Positions 50,815 through 59,399 of a DNA stretch of 64,000 bases are shown one piece after another; the first letter of the stretch is position 1, and every line of letters begins with the position of its first letter. The position numbers and the translations under genes were made by a program. The notes under the pieces were generated by a model, which saw nothing but the letters and a program-made list of their open reading frames with translations, made no database searches and was not told the DNA's origin. Origin of the DNA: Adlercreutzia muris (lineage in GTDB: Bacteria; Actinomycetota; Coriobacteriia; Coriobacteriales; Eggerthellaceae); NCBI RefSeq assembly GCF_008831045.1, contig NZ_WAJS01000012.1, positions 1 through 64,000 on the forward strand. The letters run 5' to 3'.

Positions 50815-52068
50815 TTGAAGCCGCTATCCCCCATCGCGTTTCTGCGCGAGCATGCCGTGCTTGCGGTGTCGGCCGTGGCGGCGGTAGCCTCCATGGTGGC
50901 GGTGCCGCCCGACAGCGCGTATTGGGGATATTTCGACTGGAAGACGCTCGGCTGCCTGTTCTGCGTGTTGGCCGTAGCGAGCGCTCTCAGGCTCATGGGC
51001 GCCTTCGACCGCGCGGCCCGAACCGTCATCGCGCGATTCGGGAGCCCGCGATCCCTTGCGCTTGCGCTCGTACTCACCACAGCGGCACTCTCGTGCGTGG
51101 CCACCAACGACATGGCCCTCATCATGATGCTGCCGCTGTCGGCCGCCACCCTCGTGGGCGCGGGGCGGGCACGGCTGATACCGGCCGTCTTCGTGTTGCA
51201 GAGCCTGGCGGCGAACCTCTGCGGCATGATCGTGCCCTTCGGCAATCCGCAGAACCTGTACCTGTACTCGTACTACGGGCTGCACCTCGGCGACTTCCTG
51301 CGCACCATGGCGCTTCCCTTCACCGTATCCGTGGTCGGCGTCGTTGCCGCTACTTGGTGGCTCGCAGGGCGACCCGGCAGGAAGAAGGCAAGCGCGGAGG
51401 CGACCCGGGGCATAACCACGGCGAAGGCTCCCGCCTCCTCGACACCTGCGGCTCGTGCCGCCATCGGGGCCGCCGCCGAACCCGCAACCGCGCCCGTCCC
51501 TCGCCGTCCCATGCCGCTCAGTCGCCGTCGTCTCGGCGCCTACGGCGTGCTGCTGGCCCTCACGCTGCTGGCCGTGTTCCGCGTCCTGCCCATCGCCGTG
51601 GCCGTCGCGGCAGTGGCGGCAACCCTCGCCGCACTCGACCGCCGGGCGCTGGCCGCCGTGGATTGGTCGCTGCTCGCCACCTTCGCCTGCTTCTTCGTGT
51701 TCGCGGGGAACCTGGCCCGCATTCCCGAGCTGGCGGCCATCCTCGGCCCGCTCATGGACGATCACGGCCTCATTATTAGCGCCGGCGCAAGCCAAGTCAT
51801 CAGCAACGTGCCCGCCGCCGTGCTGCTGTCGCACTTCACGGACGCGTGGCAGCCTCTGCTCGTCGGCGTGAACATCGGCGGCGCGGGCACCCTTGTGGGC
51901 TCGCTCGCCAGCCTCATCACCCTTCAGCATTTCACCAGCGTGCGCAAGGTGTTTCCCCAAACGCGCGACGTGCCCGAGCTGTCAACTGGCCGCTTTCTCG
52001 GTCTGTTCACCCTGCTGAACGTGGCCTTTCTCGTGATATTGCTTGTGGCTTGCGGACTGTGCGGATAG
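50815..52068 (+). CDS. ArsB/NhaD (ion transporter superfamily) permease
   Basis: The 417-residue protein has about ten membrane segments. Conserved stretches include CVATNDMALIMMLPL, LAANLCGMIVPFGNPQNLYL and the duplicated counterpart ASQVISNVPAAVLLSHF, as in ArsB/SLC13-type carriers. A low-complexity charged loop (about residues 190-235) separates the two halves. The substrate may be an anion or organic acid; arsenite is not supported by neighbouring ars genes. TTG 50815 is the probable start, with GAAAGG 7 bases upstream; TTG 50800 is an alternative. Confidence 0.85.
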   Translation: MKPLSPIAFLREHAVLAVSAVAAVASMVAVPPDSAYWGYFDWKTLGCLFCVLAVASALRLMGAFDRAARTVIARFGSPRSLALALVLTTAALSCVATNDMALIMMLPLSAATLVGAGRARLIPAVFVLQSLAANLCGMIVPFGNPQNLYLYSYYGLHLGDFLRTMALPFTVSVVGVVAATWWLAGRPGRKKASAEATRGITTAKAPASSTPAARAAIGAAAEPATAPVPRRPMPLSRRRLGAYGVLLALTLLAVFRVLPIAVAVAAVAATLAALDRRALAAVDWSLLATFACFFVFAGNLARIPELAAILGPLMDDHGLIISAGASQVISNVPAAVLLSHFTDAWQPLLVGVNIGGAGTLVGSLASLITLQHFTSVRKVFPQTRDVPELSTGRFLGLFTLLNVAFLVILLVACGLCG

Positions 52069-52092
52069 GTGTGCGGGCCCTATTATTCTCCC

Positions 52093-52121
52093 TTGCGAAT
52101 ATTCCAGGAATTCGCTAGAAT
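52093..52121 (+). promoter_or_regulatory. Promoter of the MOSC gene
   Basis: TTGCGA (52093-52098), 17 bases and TAGAAT (52116-52121), giving a leader of about 105 bases. Confidence 0.6.
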
Positions 52122-52143
52122 TTTCCCGCGCCGAAGTTTCCCC

Positions 52144-52217
52144 CTCTCGTCGTGCAGCGGGCCGGGGATATGTCCAATGCACCGGGCGGGTCGAGAGTGG
52201 CGCACGGCCTGTCGCCA
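52144..52217 (+). promoter_or_regulatory. Structured 5' leader of the MOSC gene, possible Moco riboswitch
   Basis: CTCTCG (52144-52149) pairs with CGAGAG (52192-52197), enclosing GTGCA/TGCAC (52152-52156, 52178-52182). A second hairpin TGGCG/CGCCA (52198-52202, 52213-52217) holds CACGGCCTGT in its loop and is followed by GCGAGAAAGG, the ribosome site. Moco riboswitches precede genes of this type and end in a similar GAAAGG context, but I cannot match the full consensus. Confidence 0.35.
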
Positions 52218-52233
52218 GCGAGAAAGGTGCATC

Positions 52234-52665
52234 ATGGGCGTTGTCAAAGCCGTATGCACGAGCAGCATCAAGGGAATCCAGAAAACCGAACAGGACGCCA
52301 TCGAGCTGAAGCCCGATTGGGGCATCGAGGGCGACGCCCACGGCGGGCCGTGGCACCGCCAGGTGAGCCTTTTGTCCTACGAGCAGATCGAAGCCTTCAA
52401 GGCGCGCGGGGCCGACGTGGGCCACGGTTCCTTCGGCGAGAACATCGTCGTGGAGGGCTTCGACTTGAAGAGCCTCCCCATCGGCACGCGCTTCGCCTGC
52501 GGCGACGCGGTGCTGGAGCTGACTCAGGTCGGCAAGCAGTGCCACGCCCACTGCGCCATCTACCACCAGGTAGGCGACTGCATCATGCCCCGCGAGGGCG
52601 TGTTCTGCAAGGTCATCGAAGGCGGTACCATCGCCCCCGGCGACGCCATCGAAATCGCGCAGTAA
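52234..52665 (+). CDS. MOSC-domain protein
   Basis: The 143-residue stand-alone MOSC domain has WGIEGDAHGGPWHRQVSLLS, GSFGENIVVEGFDL, and the conserved Cys in ELTQVGKQCHAHCAIYHQVG. MOSC proteins bind molybdenum cofactor or handle its sulfur, in keeping with molybdo-oxidoreductases in this lineage. GAAAGG precedes ATG 52234. An 89-base part of this gene recurs, damaged, at 53721. A bidirectional terminator follows. Confidence 0.92.
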   Translation: MGVVKAVCTSSIKGIQKTEQDAIELKPDWGIEGDAHGGPWHRQVSLLSYEQIEAFKARGADVGHGSFGENIVVEGFDLKSLPIGTRFACGDAVLELTQVGKQCHAHCAIYHQVGDCIMPREGVFCKVIEGGTIAPGDAIEIAQ

Positions 52666-52728
52666 GCTGGAGGCGAGCCCTCAGCGATGAGAAGCACGCC
52701 GCCCTCTAGGTCAGTGCTCTCCGAAAAT

Positions 52729-52756
52729 GCCCCGAGCCAGCAGTCCGACTCGGGGC
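52729..52756. terminator. Bidirectional terminator
   Basis: GCCCCGAG (52729-52736) pairs with CTCGGGGC (52749-52756). TCAATTTT follows on plus and ATTTTCGG on minus, between convergent genes. Confidence 0.85.
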
Positions 52757-52784
52757 TCAATTTTCGCCTGGGCAACTCACCTTA

Positions 52785-53567
52785 TCATTTCAGAAGGTAC
52801 CTCACATTTCGCGTACCGCCCTCCCTTACAACGATCCCCTTGTCGATAAGGTCGTTGAGCACGTTGATGGTCTTGGTCTGGGAAAAGCCCGCCGCCTCTT
52901 GAAGGGCGCTTCGCGTCGTCTCGCCCTCCGCAATGGCGCGGGCCACGGCAATTTCGTCGCGCGTCAGCTCTCCCACTGGCACATTACCGAGCCTCCTCGC
53001 GTTTCTGTTGGCCAGTGCCACGGTGAAGGTATTGGGTGTGACCGAAAGCTCGACTGCCGCGGGCCGCCCCTCGTAGGCCGATCGCATCCGGCCAATGCCC
53101 GTCCCCCATGCCTCGATAATTCCCAGGCGATACAAGACCGAGGCAAGCAACTTGTTTCTTGGAACTGATATGTTAGCAGTCAGATCTGCAAAGGTGATCC
53201 CCGGCACCAGACCGCCGAGCGTCACGATCTCGATGCGAGACGGCATAACGCTCACCAACGTTGGACCGGAAAGGGCATACTCGCGATGGGCCACGGCATT
53301 CACCAGCGCCTCCCGCAATGCCGTCGACGGATAGTCGTCGAAGTCCACGCGCTCCAATCCATCGTAGCGCGTCTTGAACTTGTTGTGCGACTCAAGGAAC
53401 TCATAGGCGCTATCGAGCTGGGCCAAAAGGGATCCGGTGTACTCTTCGCGTTCCAGAAAGGCGTTGCGCTCGTCATCGTCAAAGGCGGCCGCTTTGAGAA
53501 AGGAGGGGCACTGATCCGAGAGAAGGAGCGCAAGATTCGTGAAACCGGCCTGAAAGTCAAGTTTCAC
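52785..53567 (-). CDS. ATPase-type regulator (HATPase_c_4) lacking its AlbA_2 domain
   Basis: The 260-residue product corresponds to the middle and end of Schlafen/AlbA_2 putative DNA-binding regulators: TNLALLLSDQCPSFLKAAAF, then the GHKL-like ATPase RVDFDDYPSTALREALVNAV, SRIEIVTLGGLVPGITFADL and RLGIIEAWGTGIGRMRSAYE, and a C-terminal winged helix (RDEIAVARAI, SQTKTINVLNDLIDKGIV). The usual N-terminal AlbA_2 domain of about 200 residues is absent. GTG 53567 has AGGGGAG 6 bases upstream and could start a short form; ATG 53597 lies in the repeat array without a ribosome site. It is either a truncated remnant or a functional short version. Confidence 0.72.
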   Translation of the reverse strand: MKLDFQAGFTNLALLLSDQCPSFLKAAAFDDDERNAFLEREEYTGSLLAQLDSAYEFLESHNKFKTRYDGLERVDFDDYPSTALREALVNAVAHREYALSGPTLVSVMPSRIEIVTLGGLVPGITFADLTANISVPRNKLLASVLYRLGIIEAWGTGIGRMRSAYEGRPAAVELSVTPNTFTVALANRNARRLGNVPVGELTRDEIAVARAIAEGETTRSALQEAAGFSQTKTINVLNDLIDKGIVVREGGTRNVRYLLK

Positions 53568-53588
53568 GACCGTCTCCCCTGGATTGGT

Positions 53589-53633
53589 TTCTAACATATT
53601 CTAACTTTTTCTAACATTCTAACATTTTCTAAC
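53589..53633. repeat. Five TTCTAAC repeats in helical phase
   Basis: TTCTAAC occurs at 53589, 53599, 53609, 53617 and 53627 (spacing 10, 10, 8, 10). The array lies immediately upstream of the ATPase-type regulator gene (GTTAGAA on its strand). It resembles an iteron-like binding array. Confidence 0.7.
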
Positions 53634-53720
53634 ATAATACCAGGTCAGAAATTGCAATAGTTCGCAAGGTGCGCCCAAGCCATATGCATCAGCTCTGTCG
53701 TGCCCGCCTCAGCGCCAGCG

Positions 53721-53809
53721 CACTGTGCCATCTACCACCAGGTGGGCGACTGCATCATGCCCCGCGAGGGCGTGTTCTGCAGGGTCATCGAAGGCGGCGC
53801 CATCGCCCC
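53721..53809 (+). pseudogene. Fragment of a second MOSC gene
   Basis: These 89 bases match 52549-52637 of the MOSC gene at 84 positions (HCAIYHQVGDCIMPREGVFC in frame). The rest of the gene is missing on both sides. It joins directly to an unrelated fragment at 53810. Confidence 0.85.
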
Positions 53810-54001
53810 TTCTACGACGACGCCGATCGGCAGCTGCGCCTTGCGAGCGACACCTCCTGGCTCGACTTCGACAAGCTGGCGGGCTTTCCCGAATGGGCCA
53901 CCGACTTACTCGACGAGAACCCCTCCATGTACGGACGCACCGATTTCATCTATGAGGGATTGCAGAAGCACATCGACTTCCTGCAGCTCCTCTTCGGCTA
54001 A
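53810..54001 (+). pseudogene. C-terminal fragment of an unrecognised gene
   Basis: In a different frame from the MOSC fragment, 63 codons read FYDDADRQLRLASD, WLDFDKLAGFPEWATDLLDE and RTDFIYEGLQKHIDFLQLLF before a TAA. The amino-acid composition is protein-like, but no start or ribosome site exists and the upstream part is replaced by MOSC sequence. I do not recognise the family. Confidence 0.5.
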
Positions 54002-54021
54002 GCCGCGGAGTGCCGGAGACG

Positions 54022-54699
54022 CTATTTCACCTTCGCGGCGCGCTGGGCCTGAAGCCAGTCCACCAGCTCGGGGATGCCCTCGCCGGTGCGGGCGGAAGTG
54101 ACGAAGATGTCGAGCGCGGGGTTCAGCAGACGCGCCTGTTCCTTGAGGCGGTCCATGTCGAAGTCCTCGTTTAAGGGCAGATAATCGCACTTGGTGACGA
54201 TGAGGGCGTCCACGGCGGCGAACATGGGCGGGTACTTCATGACCTTGTCCCAGCCCTCGGGGACCGAGAGCAGCATGACGCGGGTGTGGGCCCCGGTGTC
54301 GAAGTCGGCCGGGCACACGAGGTTGCCGATGTTCTCCAGGAACAGGTAGTCGAACCGCGAGCCGTCGAAGGCCTCGAAGGCCATCTCCACCATGCCCATC
54401 TCCACATGGCACACGCCCCGGGTGTTCAGCTCCACCGACTCCACGCCGGCCTCCTTGATCTTGAGCGCATCCACGTCGCTCTCGAGGTCCGCCTCGATGA
54501 CGCCGAGCGCCTCCACGCCGCGGCCGCGCAGCTCGGCGATGATGGCGAGCAGGATGGTGGTCTTGCCGGCGCCCGGGCTCGCCATCACGTCCACGAAGAA
54601 CGTGCCGTCCTCGGCCCGCGCGGCGCGGAAGGCGTCGGCGGCCTCGTCGTTGGCGGCCAGGATGTTCCTCTTCACTTCGATAACGCGCTTGCTGTCCAC
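54022..54699 (-). CDS. hypB: Hydrogenase/urease nickel incorporation GTPase HypB
   Basis: The 225-residue SIMIBI GTPase has Walker A VMASPGAGKTTILLA, VIEADLESDVDALKIKEAGV, the metal-site CHVEMGMVEMAF and FLENIGNLVCPADFD, and TKCDYLP for guanine binding. HypB delivers nickel to NiFe hydrogenase. The His-rich stretch and the N-terminal CxxCGC nickel site of some HypB proteins are absent. No hypA or hydrogenase gene is adjacent. GAAGGAGACC precedes ATG 54699. Confidence 0.93.
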   Translation of the reverse strand: MDSKRVIEVKRNILAANDEAADAFRAARAEDGTFFVDVMASPGAGKTTILLAIIAELRGRGVEALGVIEADLESDVDALKIKEAGVESVELNTRGVCHVEMGMVEMAFEAFDGSRFDYLFLENIGNLVCPADFDTGAHTRVMLLSVPEGWDKVMKYPPMFAAVDALIVTKCDYLPLNEDFDMDRLKEQARLLNPALDIFVTSARTGEGIPELVDWLQAQRAAKVK

Positions 54700-54852
54700 A
54701 AGGGTCTCCTTCGTTTAAGGCCAGCGCCCTCGGCGCGGCACGTCCGCTTTTCCTCTTGAGACCATAGTAACCGCGCGGCCCCCTTTCGCGCAATTCACAA
54801 AGGGAATCGGCTATGCAGATTATCGGAATAGCCCCTGCGTATTTTGCAACCG

Positions 54853-54869
54853 GCAGCCCGGAAGGCTGC
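54853..54869 (-). terminator. Small hairpin after the LuxR gene
   Basis: GCAGCC and GGCTGC form a 6-bp stem around 5 bases; the minus strand continues GGTTGCAAAAT. It is a weak terminator candidate. Confidence 0.35.
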
Positions 54870-54897
54870 GAAGATGCGGGGCCAAGCCTACGCGCCG

Positions 54898-56394
54898 CTA
54901 CCCTTGGGAAGCGACCGCCGTCACCAAGTCGATGAGCTCCTCTTTGGAATGAATGCCGAGCTTCTGGTAAATGTGCTTGATATGCGTCGCCACCGTGTTC
55001 TTCGAGATGAACAGCTTCTCGCGAATATAGGGGCGACTGCGGCCCTGAGCCAGGAGAAACGCTATCTCGGTCTCGCGATCGGACAGACCGAAGCGCTCCT
55101 GCAGGCGCAGGCAGCCTTCCATCAGCGCACGCTCCACCGCGTTCGCCCCGACAAGCTGATCGGCATCTTCGGTCGGCTCGCCGGAAGGCGCCACGACGCC
55201 GGCAAACGAGACCAGGCAGATGAGCAGCAGTCCCACCGTGGTAAGCGGCACGCCCGCGGCAACGCACAGCTCGCCGCCAACGTTTCCCACGAGCACCCCC
55301 GCCTGCACCGCGCCGTTGAGCAGTCCCACGCCCAGGGCTGCCGGCACCTTCCCCTGTTTGGCGAGCGTCAGCGCGAAGAGATAGACGAGCACCTGGATGA
55401 GCGAATCGAAGGTCTCCCCAATGGCACTGGCGGCGAATCCCGGCCACAAACCCGGCATCTCGCGCAACACAAGCGTCACCACGGCGAAGGGCACCGCCCA
55501 GCGGAACAGGCCCGAGAAGCTCACCTTCTTCGAGAAGAAAACGATGGCCACCCCCAAAGCCACGCTGGCCAAGCTAGAGAGGAGCATGGCGACATCGAAA
55601 TCAACGAGCTCGTGAAGACCGTCGCGCGTTTCCGCAAGCGAGGAGAGCCAACCCACCGACACATAGAGAACCGCCAGCACGAGAACTACACGGAGAAGAT
55701 AGACGCGCCACGATCGCTCGATCGGGATTCGCGCAGCGCGATTCCCATCCACGCAAAACTCGGCGCACGGCAGATCCCCTTTGTGCGAGGAGCCCTCGGC
55801 CCGTTCCCCCGCCTCGCCGTCGCGGGCGCACAGCAGAAGCAGTACCCCCGACGCCAAGGGCAGCAGCACCGTGGCCGCCAGCCCCGACAAGCCCCGCAGG
55901 TGGGGAAAGACCACTACGCACGGCACGATCACTATAAAAGAGAGGGGAATGGCGACCTCCATCTCCTCGATGTCGAGCACCATGAGGGCCTGGGCCCACA
56001 GCAAGCTGAGCAGAGCGTAGCCCACGCCCGTCAGCAATCCGCCTGCGCCCGAAAGCATCGGAGCGCCCACCCCCAGATAGGAGAGGATCGTGCCAACCGC
56101 CATCAGCAGCGGCGCTGCCAGGCGCAAGGGAAGCCACAGCGACGAGGTTCGGGGAATCCGGCTGAGAGCCATACCGCCGACGAGAAACACGATCACCACC
56201 GCCGCAGCCGAGGCGAGCCACGACGCGTCGGCGTTTATGGACTGCCCTTGGCGCTCGGAAAACAGCGCCGAGGTGGAATACGAGCAGTACAGCCACGCCC
56301 AAACGAGCCCGATGCCCATATAGCGCAGTTTGAAAGCAGATTCGATATATCCCAGCGATGCCAAGGCTCTCCCCCGAGCCGTCACGCTCTTCAC
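54898..56394 (-). CDS. Membrane LuxR-type regulator paired with a flavoprotein
   Basis: The 498-residue protein has about twelve membrane segments and a C-terminal LuxR helix-turn-helix (LSDRETEIAFLLAQGR, RPYIREKLFISKNTVATHIK, HIYQKLGIHSKEELIDLV). It is divergent from a secreted flavoprotein gene, with 289 bases between starts. This is the standard sensor/enzyme pairing of this lineage, so it probably senses the substrate in the membrane or outside and activates the flavoprotein gene. GTG 56394 has a GGGGGGG stretch 6 bases upstream; the start is moderately certain. Confidence 0.88.
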   Translation of the reverse strand: MKSVTARGRALASLGYIESAFKLRYMGIGLVWAWLYCSYSTSALFSERQGQSINADASWLASAAAVVIVFLVGGMALSRIPRTSSLWLPLRLAAPLLMAVGTILSYLGVGAPMLSGAGGLLTGVGYALLSLLWAQALMVLDIEEMEVAIPLSFIVIVPCVVVFPHLRGLSGLAATVLLPLASGVLLLLCARDGEAGERAEGSSHKGDLPCAEFCVDGNRAARIPIERSWRVYLLRVVLVLAVLYVSVGWLSSLAETRDGLHELVDFDVAMLLSSLASVALGVAIVFFSKKVSFSGLFRWAVPFAVVTLVLREMPGLWPGFAASAIGETFDSLIQVLVYLFALTLAKQGKVPAALGVGLLNGAVQAGVLVGNVGGELCVAAGVPLTTVGLLLICLVSFAGVVAPSGEPTEDADQLVGANAVERALMEGCLRLQERFGLSDRETEIAFLLAQGRSRPYIREKLFISKNTVATHIKHIYQKLGIHSKEELIDLVTAVASQG

Positions 56395-56683
56395 CAAATT
56401 CCCCCCCCGACTCCGCGAAAACAAACAGGCTGCCACGCAGCGCGAATACCGCCACGTGAATTTTCCTCGGAAGAGTATACCGCTGTCCCTCCCCCGCCCT
56501 TCGCGAAAAGCCCTGATAACGGCATCACCTCAGAAGGGTGATTTCTCCAATCGCCGCCAGAGGGCGATAGATAGCGCCCTCGCATTTTCCTATGGTGCCC
56601 TTGCGTCGCGCGCTTCGCCCCGCCCGTTCGTGACGAAGCGGCAGGAGAGCGGCGCGCCCGAGTATCACCGACAGGAGGGACCA

Positions 56684-58387
56684 ATGAGCAACAAAACCAT
56701 GAGCATGAATCGCCGCGATTTCCTCGGCCTCGGGGCCGCCGGAGCCGCCGTCGTCGGCGCCCTGGGCCTTGCGGGCTGCGCTCCGAGTGCTCCCGCCGAG
56801 AAGAGCCTCGGCGAAACAGGTGCGGCAACCGATGCTGCGGCCGCATCCGATTGGCTCGGCACTGAGCCGGAGGTCGCCGAGGGCGATATCGCAGAGACCC
56901 TGGACACCGACTTCCTCATCATCGGCGCGGGTACGGCGGGATTGGCCGCCGCCGGCGCCGCGGCCGACTTGGGACTGAACTTCATCATCTGCGACAAGGC
57001 GAACCAGGTGCCCGAGACCCGCGAGTACCTGGGCGGAGTCGACACGGCCTACGCCAAGGCGAACAACGTGGAAATCAACAAGCCGAAGCTTCTGAACGAG
57101 CTGACGCGCTATGCCTCGGGCAAGTGCAACCAGAAGCTCATCAAAATGTGGATCGACGAGAGCGCCGAGTACGTGGACTGGGTCACCGAGGTCATGAAGG
57201 ATCAGGGCAAGGAGGTCATGCTGGATATGCCGCCCGCCCACGCCACCGGGGGCACTGACTACTACGTCCCCTATGTGCAGCACCTGTGGGAGCCCTCCTA
57301 CGTACCGCCGACCCGCAACGACGTCATCGCCGAGCGGCTTTCCGGCCAGGGCCACGACATCCTCTTCGAGCATGAGATGGTGAAACTGCTCCACGGCGAG
57401 GGCACGGTGACCGGTGCCATCTTCAAGACCAAGGACGGCTACAAGCAGATCAACGCCAAGAACACGCTTTTGGCCACCGGCGGCTATGCGGCCAACCCCG
57501 TCATGATGCGCGCCCTTCAGCCGGCCGCCGTGGCCTGCTGCACCGCTTCCAGCTTCAACCCCACCTGCACCGGCGACGGCATTCGGGCAGGAATCTGGGC
57601 CGGAGCCTCTAAGGACATCGATGCCGCTCCCATGATCTTCGACCGCGGCGCGGTGGCCCCCGGCGTCGATGCCGGCTACGAGGGTACGGACGAAGCGGCG
57701 GTCTTCCGCGGCAACATCTTCCAGGAGAACATCGGCAGCCAGCCCTTTATGAAGGTGAACCGCCGCGGCCAGCGCTTCGCCAACGAGTCCACCCCCTACG
57801 ACTTCGTCTGCTTTGCCGCCACCTACCAGCCCGGCGGCGTGTGGTGCCAGGTGTACGACGCCAACATGATGGACGACATGGTGCGCTTCGAGACCGTGGG
57901 CTGCTCGCGCGTGGTGCCCTACATCGAGATGGGCATGACCTTCGACGAGTACACCGCCGCCTCCCAGGAGTCCGGCATTCTCATGAAGGCCGACACCTTG
58001 GAGGAGCTGGCCGATATGCTCGGTTTCGCCAACCAGGATAAGGAAAACTTCCTCGCCGAGGTAGAGCGCTACAACGGGTTCTTCGACAAGCAGGTGGACG
58101 AGGACTTCGGCAAGGAGGCCTACCGCCTGTCCGCCATTCGCCAGGCACCCTTCTACGGCTGCTGGTTCGGCGGAAGCCTGCTCACCACCATCGACGGCCT
58201 GCGCATCAACGAGAACTGCCAGGTGCTCGATCCTGAGCTGAACGTCATCGAGGGCCTTTATGCGGCCGGCGACGTATCCGGCAGCTTCTTCAGCGGCAAC
58301 TACCCCGAGTACATCGTGGGCGTGGCCTGCGGCCGCAGCTCCGTTGAGGGCCGCCACGTGGCCAAGCTGCTGGCCGGCGCTGCCTAA
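56684..58387 (+). CDS. Secreted FAD-dependent oxidoreductase (fumarate-reductase flavoprotein family)
   Basis: The 567-residue protein begins with a twin-arginine signal (MNRRDFLGLGAAGAAVVGAL) and lipobox LAGC. The FAD motif FLIIGAGTAGLAAAGAAAD is at about residue 84, RFANESTPYDF lies mid-protein, and the family C-terminus VIEGLYAAGDVSGSFFSGNY is complete. It is probably a terminal reductase or dehydrogenase on the outer membrane face, fed by separately coded cytochromes. ACAGGAGGGACC fixes ATG 56684. It faces away from its LuxR regulator and is closed by a strong terminator. Substrate unknown. Confidence 0.93.
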   Translation: MSNKTMSMNRRDFLGLGAAGAAVVGALGLAGCAPSAPAEKSLGETGAATDAAAASDWLGTEPEVAEGDIAETLDTDFLIIGAGTAGLAAAGAAADLGLNFIICDKANQVPETREYLGGVDTAYAKANNVEINKPKLLNELTRYASGKCNQKLIKMWIDESAEYVDWVTEVMKDQGKEVMLDMPPAHATGGTDYYVPYVQHLWEPSYVPPTRNDVIAERLSGQGHDILFEHEMVKLLHGEGTVTGAIFKTKDGYKQINAKNTLLATGGYAANPVMMRALQPAAVACCTASSFNPTCTGDGIRAGIWAGASKDIDAAPMIFDRGAVAPGVDAGYEGTDEAAVFRGNIFQENIGSQPFMKVNRRGQRFANESTPYDFVCFAATYQPGGVWCQVYDANMMDDMVRFETVGCSRVVPYIEMGMTFDEYTAASQESGILMKADTLEELADMLGFANQDKENFLAEVERYNGFFDKQVDEDFGKEAYRLSAIRQAPFYGCWFGGSLLTTIDGLRINENCQVLDPELNVIEGLYAAGDVSGSFFSGNYPEYIVGVACGRSSVEGRHVAKLLAGAA

Positions 58388-58463
58388 GGCGAGCTGCCCG
58401 CCTCGTCGCGAAGGGGTGCTCTCGAAAACGCGCCCTCTGCGATTCACTTCCCAGCCCTCCCTG

Positions 58464-58502
58464 CCGAAATCCAGCCATCGCGTGCTGGATTTCGGTTTTT
58501 TT
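58464..58502 (+). terminator. Intrinsic terminator of the flavoprotein gene
   Basis: CCGAAATCCAGC (58464-58475) pairs perfectly with GCTGGATTTCGG (58484-58495), followed by seven T. Confidence 0.92.
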
Positions 58503-58718
58503 GGCTTGGAAAGCACGACCTTGGTACCACACGAGCGCCCTTTCCGCTTCCTTGTCATACGCTACCTGGGAAAATGCCGCCGCTGTAATACGGAGACACC
58601 TCTTTTGTGCCGTTTTCCGTCCCAAAGTCGTGTTTTTCAAGCCAGAATACGCGTTTCGAGCGTGCTATAGTGGACGCGTTGGCTTCAAACGCAGCTCAAA
58701 CGACCCCGAGGAGCCCTC
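58503..58718 (+). promoter_or_regulatory. Intergenic region with extended -10 for the gene at 58719
   Basis: TGCTATAGT (TATAGT at 58666-58671) is an extended -10 about 48 bases before the start codon. Nothing else is recognised in the stretch. Confidence 0.4.
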
Positions 58719-59174
58719 ATGACGACGACGGAAGTTGCCTTCGCCCGTTCCACCTGGCGAAAATCCCGCGAGTTCAGCACGGCCCTGCACGATTTGGCCC
58801 AGCGCATGCCCATGGAGCTGGTGCGCCTCTACGTGACCGAAGGGGTGCGCACCCCGCGCGTGCGCATCGACTACTACGACCGCATCGACGAACTGCGCGA
58901 ACTGCGCCGCGAGGCCCTGCTCGGTGAAATGCCCTACGTGGAAGCCCAGGCCGAGATGTGGCTCGAAGAGCATCCCGCCGAGGCGGCTCGCATCGCCGCC
59001 GACTGCCGCCGCAGCCAGGCCACGGCCGAAATGCTTCTCGGAACCAGTGTGATGAACGGCACGAGCCCCGCTTTCGGCTTCTCCCCGGAAACCTATATCA
59101 TGGCCCCGAGCCTGCGCGTCTACGAGCTGTTCATGTGGTACGACGAGAGCGAGCACTGGGTCCGCGAGCGTTAA
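58719..59174 (+). CDS. Hypothetical helical protein
   Basis: The 151-residue soluble protein is rich in Glu and Arg and probably all helical (WRKSREFSTALHDLAQRMPM, YYDRIDELRELRREALLG, AEMWLEEHPAEAARIAADCR). It ends ETYIMAPSLRVYELFMWYDE. I do not recognise a family. CGAGGAG precedes ATG 58719. It is a single-gene unit convergent with the S10 peptidase gene. Confidence 0.7.
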   Translation: MTTTEVAFARSTWRKSREFSTALHDLAQRMPMELVRLYVTEGVRTPRVRIDYYDRIDELRELRREALLGEMPYVEAQAEMWLEEHPAEAARIAADCRRSQATAEMLLGTSVMNGTSPAFGFSPETYIMAPSLRVYELFMWYDESEHWVRER

Positions 59175-59291
59175 GGGAAAGCCCGAACTACCCCCGGCCA
59201 CGGCCCCGAACCGCCTCCACCCGTCGCACAGGCGCTCGTGCGACCCCATGCACCTGCGTGCCCGCTTTGCGGATATGCCGCGCCCGCCAAA

Positions 59292-59327
59292 AAGGGCCGT
59301 CGACCTCTTTGCCGGTCGGCGGCCCTT
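59292..59327 (-). terminator. Intrinsic terminator of the S10 peptidase gene
   Basis: On the minus strand a stem of about 14 bp with one mismatch (AAGGGCCGCCGACC with GGTCGACGGCCCTT) is followed by TTT, 73 bases after the stop. Confidence 0.8.
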
Positions 59328-59399
59328 CTCAGGCAGCTACTCGCAGGCGCAGCCCCGAGTCCGGGACGGTGCACAGCGCGAAGACGCCGCGCCAGCCCC

